Notes: a model not told the origin generated them from the sequence alone. 64,000 bases of DNA from Rhopalosiphum padi (GCF_020882245.1 NC_083598.1:2721178-2785177), one strand, 5' to 3'. Positions 11,426 to 23,535 are shown, counted from the first letter of the stretch. Made by a program: numbers and translations.

Positions 11426-13319
11426 CATAATATAATACTACGTGCATAAAACCTACCGCGCGGGCTACCGCTCGCACACACCTGCCGCTTTGGCGAATTA
11501 TTCGACGAGTACGACCTTACCTATGCCTACGTTTGCGGATAAACCTTTTACCGCAGTCTCACAAGTCACAACACAATACGAGGCGGCACGCACAATGGAA
11601 AACGTCTGACCAGATCGAACCCGATATAATAATTTACAATAATATACAATATTTATACTCCGATACAATCCACACCCGAATCGTATGTTATGTGTGTTAT
11701 TAGCGAATTGATGTCGGACGCGAATCCGCAGATAAATACGCGCGTTTATATATATATATTCGATTGTGGTAACGAGCCGGGTGTCGAATAATATAATATA
11801 AAACATATTATAGGTATAACAAAGGTATATAATATTATGGTATAAGGTACGGTAAAGCGCATCGTTGCGCGTAAACAATGGAAAATGCAGTTTGTTGGAC
11901 AAGGTGTTTCGGTTCGTTTGTATTGATCGCTAATACCCGAACATTACAATAATATTGTTGTTGGTTCGGGACGAAATTTGGGTTGACGGAGCAATCAGAA
12001 ATATAATACTATATATTCTTTCCACCCCTAACCTGCAACGGCTTGTAATTCATATCAATAATAAATATAAAATAATTACGTCTTGCAGGACGGCAATTTA
12101 AACGATATTCTTTTTAATCGACTTTTCTTCATATAACACGTCAACTTGTGCACCATATATTTTATCATCAAAGTACAACTTCTTGTGACATGTAACAAGA
12201 ATTTCGTCAGAACACAACTGGTTATTTGCGAATGGTCCGTCTATCGTTTCCTGCACTCGTATCTATTATTCACGGTTTTGAATTAACATTACACAGTAAG
12301 AAGAAATTAATATTATTTATTATTTCCATCAAATTGTAGTTTTTTACGCGAAATGTGACACTCGTGTAATTGTAAAAAAAAGATTAAATTTCAAATTTAC
12401 ATTTAATGGTATTACTGTATAGTATTATTATTTTATGGATATATGTTTGACCGAAACACGCACACAAACAGCCGTCTATTAATCGCACCACATACAAATC
12501 CTATATTTTTGATGCTTCTCTGAAGGGCACCACCCTATTGGTTGGAAAATGTGTCAGTGGAGAGTGGAAGCTAATACGTAGACTAAGTATTAATTTAAAA
12601 TAATGTTTGTACAGCGTATACTCTCTACTCGAAAATGTAAAGCCGATTTTGTTGTATCACAATAAAACTATTATATTATTATGATCACAGTTATTGTTGT
12701 GTATTATGAACAAATATGAGCAAACGACCTTATTATAATGAGTACCAATATAAATAATTATAATAATAAACATATACCACTCGTCCCTGTAATACTTATG
12801 GTCTTGTCAGAAGGGATTACTTATTGTTACATTTTATATTGTGACATCGGAAGTGTATTCAGCCTTCGTCATTGCGACGATAATAAACTTCGCCTATTCA
12901 CACATTTTGTTTGAAAACACGAATAAAATGATTATGGTCAAACGATTTAGTACAATTTATTGTTTTTGTGATAACTAAAATACGACTCTGCATAGAGTGC
13001 TATTAGGATCAGTGTACATTTCAAACACATCTGGAACGGCTAAACCGTATAGGGTATAGAAGACGTATTTTTATGGTAATAGACAGTAATAGTCTATGCC
13101 TATTTTTTATCAATTATATTTTTTATGTGGTTTGAAGTCTTACATTATTATTGAAATTCATGCAAGTGAAATAAACAATGAATTATGATTATTAAGTTAG
13201 GGTGCGTAAATAAATATCTATTAATTATAAAAGTTAAGAATAATTTGTCAAATATGGCAATGTTAATAAATATTTTAAACTAGCACCTGCATATGTAAAC
13301 AGCAGCTTACTAACTAAAA
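11426..13319. other. Spacer; one minus-strand splice-donor-like site at about 11520
   Basis: On the minus strand a GC-richer open stretch (about 11640 down to 11521) ends in CATAG|GTAAGG, a strong donor-like sequence. The open frame containing it has no early ATG and no recognisable homology. The rest is AT-rich without identifiable elements. Confidence 0.35.
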
Positions 13320-13780
13320 AATTGCAAACATTACATCTTGCTCAGACATCAAAACAAATAAAAAATTCAATACGAATAAAATGGCAAACACACTGGGTGA
13401 GACAACATGTGAATTTTAGGGAAATAAAAAACAAGACTTTTACGAATGGCCTAATCCTCAATTCTAAATCTAAACGCAAAAGAAAAAGAAAACGTATGTG
13501 GATAGATATTATACAAGAATATAATGAATAGAACACAAATACTTAATGGCCAAAGAGGAACCTCCACAGTGTACAACTTTCCTCGTTAACCTAAAAACTA
13601 AATAGATAATAACTGCAAAATAATAACGATTATATTAGCGACCTCGGAAAATACAACATCACATGCAACAACGACGTATAGTATTCTCAAGTATAGAAAA
13701 CACAACCATTATGGTCTTTGTGGAAAATAATTAAACTTTTCAGAAAACACATACATCAGATTTAACCTTGAAAATACATT
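13320..13780 (+). pseudogene. LINE relic: C-terminal end of ORF2 (RNase H tail), broken
   Basis: Conceptual translation gives KWQTHWVRQHVNFREIKNK (from about 13378), then in another frame FYEWPNPQF (13438-13464), then HKYLMAKEEPPQC (13534-13572). These correspond in order to the end of the RNase H domain and the C-terminal segment of insect Jockey/R1-type non-LTR retrotransposon ORF2 proteins (known pattern: WQxxW, LxEIK, PWPNP, then THxYLMxxEEPPxC). At least two frame changes separate the blocks, and stops follow. No reverse transcriptase or poly-A tail is visible nearby, so this is a short, old remnant. The family call rests on remembered motifs. Confidence 0.75.
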
Positions 13781-14149
13781 TTTGGAACCAATTTTGAAAG
13801 TCTTTCGAGTCAATTCACCACCATTAACGAACAGATTGATATATATATAATAAAAAAAGTTTAGAAGTGTCATAAACGGTTAATATTTATGTTTTGTATC
13901 ATTAAAGCTACATTATAATTTTTAAAACAGTATGTGCTTATTTCTTTAGCTAATTTTGAATAATCCAAATTTCGCTTGCAACCATTTTTCAAATTCACAA
14001 TTTTATGACAGCTTTTGAATTAAATTCGAAATGTTCGTTTTAATTTCGTGTCTCAAATATTTAAATGTAACATAAATAAGAATCATATCAAAAATATAAT
14101 TTTTTTTGTAAATATATTAAATTATGCTCTTTGACTGCAGACTATTTCC

Positions 14150-14640
14150 CGACATCGTATATTGAACGACTATTTGTAGTTTTCCAACTAAATTCTATCC
14201 CACACCTTCTTGGTGCTCTATTATTTTTAATTGATCGATAATTATTGCAATATAAACATATGAATGTAAAAAACTTAGAAAAATCGAAAATTTCAATTCT
14301 ATAAATAGCTTAAAAAAATCAAAATATTTTGAAAATTTAATCGTGAACAGAAACGCTAATATAAACATTTGGTGAAAATTTAAAATATTTACAATGTTTG
14401 TTTTTGAGTTATAGCAAAATAAAAAAATCGATTTGCGTAAAATATCCCGTTTTCCGTTACTTTTTTAGGGTTTTTCCTGACACTCCAAATTACCAACTAG
14501 ATTCATTTTCCTTTTCAAAGAGACGCTGAAGTTAAAAATCAAAGCACTATTATTACTCCAAAACGTGATGACAGACACAAAAATAAAAGCAAATAAAAAA
14601 ACACACACCATTGTAAAATCAATACAGAATCTAAAATAAC
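14150..14640 (+). repeat. Aphid-type interspersed repeat, copy 1
   Basis: The stretch contains phrases I associate with a very abundant aphid repeat: CCAAAACGTGATGACAGACA (about 14560-14580), CATTGTAAAATCAATACAGA (about 14609-14628) and CAGAATCTAAAA at the end. A diverged second copy in the same orientation is at 50630-50960, sharing ATTTGGTGAAAA, a CAACTAGATTCATTTTCC-like segment and AGTTAAAAATCAAAGCA. Coding potential is absent. Boundaries are approximate. Confidence 0.6.
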
Positions 14641-15353
14641 CGGCTTTTAAATTTAAATTACTGAATTAAAAAAAAAAATTGGACGTTTTACTCGTGACGA
14701 TATATATGTTTATTTCTCTGCAAGAGACTGTACTCTTGTACCGAGTGGTGGAGTCCACCCGAAACTACGAGGAGACTATAGAGATGGAAGAGTGATGTCT
14801 GATTTTTAATGTCGTTTTTGGTTTGCGTACGATTATACGATACGTAATAAAATATAGAAATTTCACTTTCGTATACTATTATAAGTACATTAAACATAAA
14901 ATGTAGGTAACGTACAAAATAATATATAATAGCCCTTGCCCGATACATCAATATTCTCTCTCGTTTACAACAATTTATGTAAATATCGACACGCTGCCCG
15001 GCGCAGAGCCATACATAATCGGTAGTAATAACAATCATCAATGCAGACCGGTTGTACATAATATCTGGATGGATGTTATAATATAGCTCGCGTGTGAGAC
15101 GATCGCCGTCTTAACGAAAATTTCGACAGTACCCAAATTATATGTTAATCAATAATAATCGATTGCGTCACACGTAAATCGACGAAGGTTCCCTCTCGTA
15201 ACGCCCCGTCTCATCGTACCAGTTTTAATCGTAAACGATATCATTATGACAGCGCCGTCGTATGCAAAACCTTTAGTTCTAATTTCCTCCCATCGGTCTT
15301 CGAAAACAGTACGATATTATTCATGTTATCGATCAAATGACAATATATATTAT

Positions 15354-15877
15354 TAGGGCTGGGATTTTAATGCCGTATAAAACCCCGAAAAATGTTCTAA
15401 AAAAAATGTTTTTATGACCTAAAAACTCTAAATAATGCCCTAAAAAAAATGACAAAACTTGTACTGAACGTCGAACGATAATATCATCGGACGTCGATTT
15501 TACCGATTTAAGATTATTTAACAGGAAATGCGGGCAGAGGTTACTCAAACCTTGTCCGATAATATAATACGAATTACGAGTACCTACTTATAATCTGTTA
15601 TATTTATTTAAAAACCATGTTGGTGTAAAAATCTTAAAATCTTAAAATAAAATTTCAAATTCATACACTTGGTTTCCAAAAACTCAAAAAATGCTCCAAA
15701 AACTCTAAAATGCCCTAAAAAATTAAGAAAATGACCTAAAAACTAAAAAAAGCAAAAAAATGCAAAATAAACTTTCTTATTATCATTCAAATGTACATAA
15801 AACAAATTTGTGACAAGACGAGCATTGCACAGTAAGCTTTGAAAAACAATGCAAAGTGCATCGAAATCCCAGCCCTA
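15354..15877. mobile_element. hAT-like non-autonomous element, about 524 bp
   Basis: The left end is TAGGGCTGGGATTT. The right end (ATCGAAATCCCAGCCCTA) is its inverted copy, giving about 14 paired bases. Inside are A-rich arrays of related phrases (CTAAAAACTCTAAA, GCCCTAAAAAA) at 15395-15445 and 15680-15765. No clear 8-bp duplication was found in the AT-rich flank. The terminal word resembles the element at 35953-36460 (CAGGGCTCGGGACTT), suggesting related families. A short open frame on the minus strand (15333-15548) shows no recognised domain. Confidence 0.6.
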
Positions 15878-16152
15878 CACATGACTTATAAAAACGTGTC
15901 GTTTTTGAAAATATTATGATGCGACAGCAGAACTGGACTTTACATTTTGAGAGTGCTAAAATCATACAAATAATTAACGATACAAATTACTCTATTTCCT
16001 TATGAGGACAATATTTTTAATAATAATAATCAATTACTTAAAAAAATATAATATTAATGTAATTTAATATTCGGTTATTGCTAATTTATTTGTTTAACTT
16101 TTTTTTTATTTCACTGTGATAAGTTTTTTTATTTGTCGCATTATAGAGTTGT

Positions 16153-16230
16153 TAGGGGCGAGAGGAAGGGGGGGAGGGGGGGTAACAAGATATTTTATGA
16201 CGTTGCAAAACACCCCCTAGCCACAATATA
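16153..16230. mobile_element. Possible decayed hAT-like MITE
   Basis: TAGGGGCGAG with G-runs at the left and ACACCCCCTAGCCAC at the right resemble aged C/G-run ends of aphid hAT MITEs. No target duplication is visible and the termini are poorly paired. Confidence 0.25.
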
Positions 16231-16966
16231 GTCATATAGTTCCACCTGTGCAGTGACAGGGCGATACGAAAGTACCAGTATTATGAAACAGTTTAATCTT
16301 TGAAATTGCCCCACAAAAGGATGTCCAATCCATATATTATATAGAAATCACCCACATTACACGCGTGTGTACCTATGTTATTGTAAACCGCGCAGCAGTC
16401 GGTGTATGGTCGATAAATCTTTCGTTCGGGCGAAACGCCGAAGCGGTAATATTATATGACCAGCTATAAATTATCGTGTTGTTATTATTGTTGTGTTCAC
16501 CGTCGGACATTCGAAACGACACGACCGCGACGGTGTCCGTTGTTCGCGGGACGTCCGTCCGCTCCGTTCAAGTGTATTATGTATATAGTAATAATATATT
16601 GTACATTTGTTCATATCTGGTATTTACAATAAACCGGGTACCTACTGGCTGGTATAGTGGACCGAATACTGTGTGTAACACACAAATATTACAATGATAC
16701 AACAATACTATATAAAACCTAATACAAGTGGGAAATACTATACTTACCTACATACGTATATAGGTAAGATGCAGACCGTGCGTTATGGATTGTATTGTAA
16801 TATAACGTGGACTTATGATACGCTATTTAAATTGACGGTATTTATATTATACAGGAAGAATAACGCACGTGAAAACACATAATAATGATATATATATATA
16901 TAAATAAATTCTGACAACCGTATCGTTCCGATTTTTTTATATAGGTACAATGTAGATATTATATAG

Positions 16967-17440
16967 GGGTGATTTATCGAGCAAGTACACCCACTTTTTT
17001 TGAACATACTTTAAAATTGTTGATATTTTTTTTGTACTACTTAAGAAATGCTATGTGGAGATAAACACTTCTGGTTTTCAAATGAGATATTTCCTTTTCT
17101 GCAGTAAATTACTTACAGTAGATAATCTTCCAGAAAATGTTAAAAAATACCTAAGTCTATCAAAATTCAAAGGAATAGTTTTTGAGTTAATTATCTTGTG
17201 TATCTATCAAGGATAGTAGGTCCACGATAACGAGTTTGAAAGATATAGAAAATGGGTGTTAGGTGTCGTGGTAATTTGAAAATTTTTCTTATTAATATTA
17301 CATCTACGTATTTTATATTTTTATAAAACCATTTTAAGGACTATTATCCTTATAGTATATAAACTTATAAATAATTACTATTCGTTCGAATTTCGTATTA
17401 ATTTGGTATATCGACTTTAAAAAAAAAGTTATCCTTAAAA
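16967..17440 (+). repeat. Interspersed repeat family A, copy 1
   Basis: This stretch is collinear with 44700-45240. Shared landmarks in order are: GAGCAAGTACACCC-like versus GTCAAGTATGCTCAGTCCC, a segment around GAGATAANNACTTCT, TCCACGAYAAY, and TTTTAAGGACTATTAT followed by TATAAAC, AATAAAT and TTACT-CGTTC-AATTT. The left edge starts with TATAGGGGTGATT, similar to the mariner-like ends seen at 23540 and 33061, so this may be a larger member of that group. No coding capacity. Confidence 0.6.
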
Positions 17441-19220
17441 TAATTTATAGCATTAAAAGGAAAGTTCACTTTGAAAAACAGAGATTTATATCCCCATGAA
17501 ACACTTCTTTAGTAGTACAAAAAAATCTTAAATTGAATAAATAAATTATTTAAAGAAATATCGGCGGTGAGAATGCCCGCATATAATAGGTATAAGGCAC
17601 TATGTACTCATATTATATTATATCATATATTATACAGTATTAGGTACCTAAATAATACGATTGTATCCAGATTTATAATGATTTGCTCTAAGAGAGAGAG
17701 AGAGAGAGACAACAAGAGAGAGAGAGAGACAAAAATACATAGGCACGCATTGTTCGCCGGGCCGTAACGGACGAGAGAGCCGTGTAATGATAACAACACA
17801 CTTTTGGACAGGAAACACGGTCAAAGAGTTCTAACCCGTGGTCATTGTCGTTATGAATGGGACGAGGCAATGCGTTTTCTCAATGAAATCTCGCGTACCT
17901 GTGCAGTCAATGAACTTATCTGGCTATCTATATACATGTATACGATACATAGGTACCTACTATCGGTGTCGTTGAAATGAAATATTAATAAATTTACTAC
18001 GGAAAATAAAATCCGTAGTAAAAATATAATATTATATACACGATCGATTGCATCGCCATAACACGCAATTCTGCCCTATGCCACCTATTTCCATACGAGT
18101 ACTTGGAATAAAACCTATAATCTACACGCGTGCATTATCGACTTACCAATAATCGAACTCGCGTGTCACATTTTAATTAAGTTTATTTGTTTTTAACGAA
18201 GAAAAACATACAATATTCATACGATTGTTGCAAATTGAAAAATTACTCGATTTGTATTCATTTGCATTGATTGTAATAATAATCAATATTGTGTTAACGG
18301 TTCCGTTTGCGCCGATACTCTACGTGCAAAAACTCAGATTGGATTGAATTGGAAAATCGGAAAACATCACCATATTATTATAATAATTATAACGTTAAAT
18401 ATCAACAATATTATTTTGTTTTTCAATAAATGTTTATCTTTTTGTCAAAAACCGTTGTTTTTTTTTTTTTTTGTTACTTATGTTACAAGCACGATAAAAT
18501 ATTGTTATTGAAATATCTTAATAATATTGTAAACGACCCGCTCTAATAGAGTTCCGCGCATCTTATTTTCGCCGAACAATCATTCAGTCCTGTCAAACAC
18601 GCAGTACATTATATTTTCTGTGTTGTTCTAAACTACAGAGGCGACGACAGATGATTACTATACAGCGTGTTCATTGCCATAGGCTTCAACGGGTCGCATG
18701 GCGTTGAACATTGCGCGTGCATTATACATTTATGTAGTACTATTATAATAGTGGGAAACAGATTTTTGTGAATGAACAAAATAGGAAAGGTGGTCAATGC
18801 GGGCACCCTTATTACTATATAATCTGAATAGCCCTCTGTTCCCCCCTATCCCCATCATCTGGGATGAAAAAAAAAACGTTTCCTCATTACATACAACCAT
18901 ACTATAATATAATAATAATAATAATATGCTGATCGATATAACGGTTTTAATCGGACATATTGTGTACATATTATTATTGTATACGATCGTTTGAAATGAA
19001 TGTATGTGGCCTTACCGTATTTATGCATCATTATTACTAAAAGGTACTCGGTGAAAACGTTTACGATTTTGATTCGCTATACTGAACAAGAATGCGCGTT
19101 TGAGTGTTTTATTGTATCGTTTTGAGCTGTGACTCTAATAACTGCAGTTACAATGTGCATAGGTAATAAAAAACAAATAACAATATATTATTTTAGTAGT
19201 ATATTTTGTTCCTTCATAGT
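17441..19220. other. Spacer without recognisable gene
   Basis: The stretch holds the GA array at 17690-17729, a poly-T tract near 18457-18472 and the palindromic word TAGGTACCTA at 17641. No element ends or coding frames could be recognised. Confidence 0.5.
17690..17729. repeat. (GA)n microsatellite, interrupted
   Basis: Two GA runs of about 10 and 7 units are split by a short ACAAC segment. This array explains the Arg/Glu and Ser/Leu low-complexity frames here. Confidence 0.93.
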
Positions 19221-19224
19221 ATAT

Positions 19225-19740
19225 TTTAATTGTTTACCGTGGCAATCACACTGAATTTGGCTAGCTCTTCGATTTTTATTTTAGCCTTAGACATTTTATG
19301 GAAATCACACAATCATTGACTTTCATTTTTTCGCTCACAAAAGAAATATTAAAAATATATTTTGAAAAATAATGATCATACATTTATGTAATCATATTTT
19401 GTCCATTAAATAAATAATAAGTAAGTATAAGACATTTATATGTAACCAAATTTTGTTTTTTATTTGAAAAATATAATACAGAAGTTTCTATGGAAAAGAT
19501 TTAAAACAACTAAAAGCTTGTACTTACATAAGTACGGTACGTGCGTTTGTCTAACAATGATTGTATTGATGTGTGGAAATAAATTTATATTAAATATCTT
19601 TGTTTAATTGACAAATTCCTAATTTTCTAGTCTTTGACTGTGTGATTTCCCTGAAATGTGATTACAGTAAAATACAAATTATTGAGCGGAACATTGTCTG
19701 TCAAACTTGATGTAATTACCGTAGTGAAAAATGATAACAT
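19225..19740. mobile_element. Candidate inverted-repeat element, about 510 bp
   Basis: The arms at about 19225-19335 and 19620-19740 are imperfect inverted copies. GGAAATCACACAATCATTGAC on the left corresponds to GGAAATCACACAGTCAAAGAC on the complement of the right arm. TTACCGTGGCAATCACACTG on the left corresponds to TACGGTAATTACATCAAG from the right. The centre is AT-rich. Precise termini and target duplication could not be fixed. Confidence 0.45.
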
Positions 19741-20239
19741 GTTGTGAAGAAACTAATAAATACTACTTATTATACCTAATTGTTAAATGCTCGGCGAGGT
19801 TAATTTTACAAGTTGTCCCTACTTTTAACATAATTATGTTTTCTTACGATAATTTAATAAATATCCTAAGTAAGTCCTTTTTTTAATTTGTTAAATTTAA
19901 ACAATCCACGAATGCGAAAATCTATCGCACGTATTTTTACGCATACACATTTATTTCTTGACTTACCTATAATAAAGATGTTTAGTATACGGCATATAGT
20001 ATATTCTTATATCGACATCAAAATTCACAAATCCCGCAATGATGAATCCACTGACAATCTCTTACAGCATCATACAAAGATATATCTCCTTCAACATAAT
20101 ACTATAATATCAATATGTAATCAGAATAATCAGATACATTTATTTTATCAAATAAAAAGAAAAAATAGGAAAAAAATATAATCGGTAAAAAAGTGTTTTT
20201 TTTTAAACATCTAAATAAATGGTATATAAAAATCTTTAC

Positions 20240-20899
20240 TTACGAGAGCAATTTAAAGTTTTTAGAAATTGCATTTTCACAATACGCCGCCAAGTACCTA
20301 CCTAATCATTACGACTATAAGTACTATTAAATGATTCGTGTTTTGTAGTGTAGTGACGAAAAATATTATATTTTTTTAAGTATAACAGTTTCTCGACAGA
20401 TTAAACAAGTAGCTGAACCCTTTTTATTTTGTACGACAAAATATTGTTCTTCCCAATTGTCTTGAAACAGTCTATTTTCTTCAGATATTTTTCGTTTTTT
20501 CGAAGATACGCCTGCCATAATGTCACAACAAATATAAAAAAATAAAATAACAAATGTATGTTTCACGCCTATGACGATTGAAATATTTAATAAATAAATG
20601 TGCCTGACACCAACGCTATTACACATCTACAACGTGACTAACCGTTCATATAATCATAATGCGTACTTACCTTCGAGCTACGGCCAGTTTACCGATAAGA
20701 TAAAATACATCAAAATCATTATAAATAGAAAAATACCAAAAACATCCTTATCGCAAGTGCGTGCGACACACTTTGATTGTTTAATTATATTTTATAATTA
20801 CAATAATATTAGTTTTGAAATTTATATTTTTTATCAATTCAATGAGTTCTGTTTGTGCCACATATAAATCGTTGGAGGGCCACAGGTTGAGTATCGCTG
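20240..20899 (-). mobile_element. hAT transposon relic (5' part) with terminal repeat
   Basis: Read on the minus strand, the element begins at 20899 with CAGCGATACTCAACCTGTGG, a clear relative of the hAT (Charlie/SPIN-type) terminal consensus CAGCGGTTCTCAACCTGTGG. About 380 bases further in, at 20518, the transposase N-terminus begins. The rest of the transposase (dimerisation and catalytic parts) and the other terminus are not visible to the left, so only the 5' portion remains or the remainder is too decayed to read. Confidence 0.65.
20302..20518 (-). pseudogene. hAT transposase N-terminus (GTF2IRD2/ZBED-like), frameshifted BED finger
   Basis: From the ATG at 20518 the frame reads MAGVSSKKRKISEE, then an aromatic-rich block (QDNWEEQYF) and CLICRETV, the Cys-x2-Cys half of a BED-type zinc finger. 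The frame stops after ILKKI at 20366. One base out of frame, the sequence continues as YNIFRHYTTKHE (20335-20370), which supplies the His half of the finger, and then stops at 20302. This order and spacing match transposases of the GTF2IRD2/ZBED-like hAT group, which are common in aphid genomes. A single frameshift in an A-run, and the absence of downstream domains, mark it as inactive. The 3' side has a GTAAGT word (near 20243-20248) that could be a donor or chance. Confidence 0.72.
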
Positions 20900-21978
20900 A
20901 CCTAATGGTAGCGTCATCACACGGGTGGTAAAAATACAATTTTTAAAATCTTTAAATCACCCTTAAGCCTAAAGTTTTGAATGAATTCGTTAAAATGAAT
21001 AAAATGTATTAAAACTAACGTGTTTACATAAGGGTTGCAAAAAAGTAAAGGTTCCTATTTAAATTTAGAAGTTGACCTCTCTTCCCACAAAAAAAAAAAA
21101 TGTTGTAACAAAATATAAAATGTACAAATCATTTTAGACGTTTCTATATATGCACAAAACCACTTTTGTATCGTACACTTTTTTCTATTTTGAATATTTT
21201 TACGATAAAATGGCTGTAACGTAAGTATCGAATCGCTCTGTACATCGGTTTAGTTCGAATCACTAATAATTACATCATCGATATATGTCAAATAATTTGA
21301 ACGGACGTGCTCACTTGTCTAGACAACTTGGAGACGACGACGATTCTACATCGAAAAAACGTTTAGCCATTGCTGCGCATCGGCGCTGAGACGAGCGAGC
21401 GACCATAATAAGATGGCATTGTATTGTGTGCTGTACACGCAGAACATTACTCTTTAAATAGTAACATATACATCGCACACGGCGGCGATCATCTCTCGTC
21501 GCAATATTGTAATACGCGCGTAGAGGAGTCGGTTAAAATATTATCATACGTCCGCGGTGCCGCGGCAGCCGTTGTTAATCGAAGGGTGGCGGCGGCGGCG
21601 GGGCGTTTGTTTGCCAATTCGTGTATTAATATATATATTTTATTATGTGCGAGTGTGTGTATATATAAATAATTGATACGTACATCAGCCGGGTGGTAGA
21701 TGATATAGATCGTGGGGAGGCTCTCGGTCGGGAGGGGGTTAAAAGGTAGCGCGTGTCACACACACACGCACACATAGACTCGCGACTACCGCGTATATAC
21801 GTTTTACATAGGTGTGAGAGTGCACACATACACACATGCACATGCACATTTGGGATACGTTTGTGTGTATTATAGGGGCGACTCGTGCTCAGGGCCTATA
21901 CGAAAACAGCTGGCCGAACGTTGGCAAAAGCAGCCGCTGCCCGTGCGAGAGCGGCGGGGCTTTGGCTTTTTTTTTTTC

Positions 21979-21980
<2 letters not shown>

Positions 21981-22010
<30 letters not shown>
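21981..22010. repeat. (CA)15 microsatellite
   Basis: A perfect run is read directly, preceded by a poly-T/C tract. Confidence 0.95.
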
Positions 22011-22011
<1 letters not shown>

Positions 22012-22070
22012 TATATTATTATAACAATATTATACACGATTTCGCCCCGCGCGCGCGTGTGGGAAAACAA

Positions 22071-22090
22071 CTGCCGCCGCCGCCGCCGCT
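22071..22090. repeat. (GCC)n trinucleotide run
   Basis: About six GCC units are followed by GCTGCT and further GCC/GCA-rich sequence to about 22142. Confidence 0.9.
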
Positions 22091-22600
22091 GCTACTGTCG
22101 TTTTCGGCGGACTGCTGCACCGCCGCCGTTGCCGCTGCAGCAGTCGATCGCACAAGCTGCACATTCGCCGCGTCGCCGGTCGCGCGGTCTTCGTGTGTGT
22201 CAGCTGTCCACCGATATAACGCGTGTATATATGTATTATTATTATTATTTTAACATCTGTTTTCTCTTTTTAAAAAAGAACATGCACACGCGTATACATA
22301 TATATATAATGCACGACGAGAGCCAACTTTGGCGATGGGGTGGTAATTTATTTCTGTTTTCGGGGGGTGTCGTGTCGTTCCGTGCGTATACGCGTCACGT
22401 GTGTACCTGGCAGGCCGCCGATTATTTTTTTATAACGGCAAAAAATAACGGCCGTTTTGAGAGGAACCTGCGACGCGGCGACGATAATATTATCATAATT
22501 GTTAACTGTGTGGCGCGCAGTCATCATATTTACGGTATACTACGCGTATATAGTCCGTGTACGGTTTAGCGGTGCGGAACATGACGTGAACTTTTGCCCG

Positions 22601-23535
22601 TTGTCTATATTATAACGTATATTTTGTTTGGCGTAACGAAACACAAAACTTTTCGTTGGATTTTGCGCGCAACCTGTCGAAGATTTCTGTGGTTCATACG
22701 TGAAATGTTTTATGAATGCCCGTTTTGAACGACCTATATAATAATATATAACAAAATACGTCGTCACCATATCCGGATGAACCAAATCAATATAATAATT
22801 TAATGTGGAACATACTATTACTGTTACTATTTAATTATTACATTTACCTACATTTAAACGGGTGAATCTTAATTATATGATATTATTATATATTATAATA
22901 TGTAGTTACATATACATTTAGATAATACAAACGAATATCGAAATATTAATATAGGTTTTTATGAAATATTACTAATCGAACGTTATCTCGAACAATAATT
23001 TTAATATAAAAGTAATAGTAAGTAATAGTCAGAATATCTACGTACGGTTTACTATACAATTCAACAATTTGACATACAAACAATTTTAAATCAAGTATAC
23101 TAAGCATAAAAGAGATTTTTTTTAAATATTTTCTACTTAGGTTAGACTTTTTTTCCAGTATGTAAACTTCCAAGTTTAGTTTTATAATTTTAACATATTT
23201 TATCAGAAAAACATATCAAATTGTTCACGTATAATAAATCTTACATGTAGCCCAAAAAACTTAAATCAAAATTCTAATTTAAAAACTGTTGTTGATTGTT
23301 ATGTAATAAGTCATAAAATATTATATACATATGGTAATAAGGATAATCAAGTGTACTCACTCCCATTTTTTTTCTTTATTAATGAATTTATTATATAATA
23401 TAAATGATCATATATCTATAGGCCTCTTTTCTTGCAAAACATTTGTTATGAACCTATTACCCTTATAGTACATTTAGTTAAGTAATTCAAAAACGACTCC
23501 TTTGTATTTCGATTTAGGTACTTACGTTAACAATT
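22601..23535. other. AT-rich spacer without recognisable gene
   Basis: Short Ile/Tyr/Lys-rich frames only. No element ends recognised. Confidence 0.5.

Larger units (their letters stand above)
21350..22600. other. GC-richer, CpG-containing island with microsatellites
   Basis: This stretch is clearly richer in G+C and CpG than its surroundings, and includes GCC/GCG runs, a (CA)15 array and dense CGCG words (22049-22056). Open frames of 122 and 251 codons overlap in different frames and owe much of their length to the repeats. The longest begins with GTG, not ATG. Such islands in AT-rich insect DNA often mark exons or promoters, but I see no recognisable domain or splice structure here. Confidence 0.4.

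Noticed and set aside
11498..11902. 134-codon minus-strand frame
   Set aside because: It does not begin with ATG and its N-terminal half is Tyr/Ile-rich spacer-like sequence. Only the donor-like site at 11520 was kept as a note.
12515..12575. Short balanced patch with GGGCACCACCC
   Set aside because: No frame, terminal repeat or known motif could be built from it.
20300..20307. ACCTAATC as left target duplication matching ACCTAATG at 20900-20907 beside the hAT relic
   Set aside because: The bases after it do not match the terminal repeat, and the position falls inside the readable transposase frame, so the match is likely chance.
21245..21270. AGTTCGAATC word resembling a tRNA B-box
   Set aside because: No matching A-box or acceptor/T-arm pairing at the right distance upstream.
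21814..22569. 251-codon open frame, the longest in the window
   Set aside because: It starts with GTG, runs through (CA)15 and GC-rich triplet runs, and overlaps a 122-codon frame in another phase. Length is explained by composition and repeats; no domain is visible.
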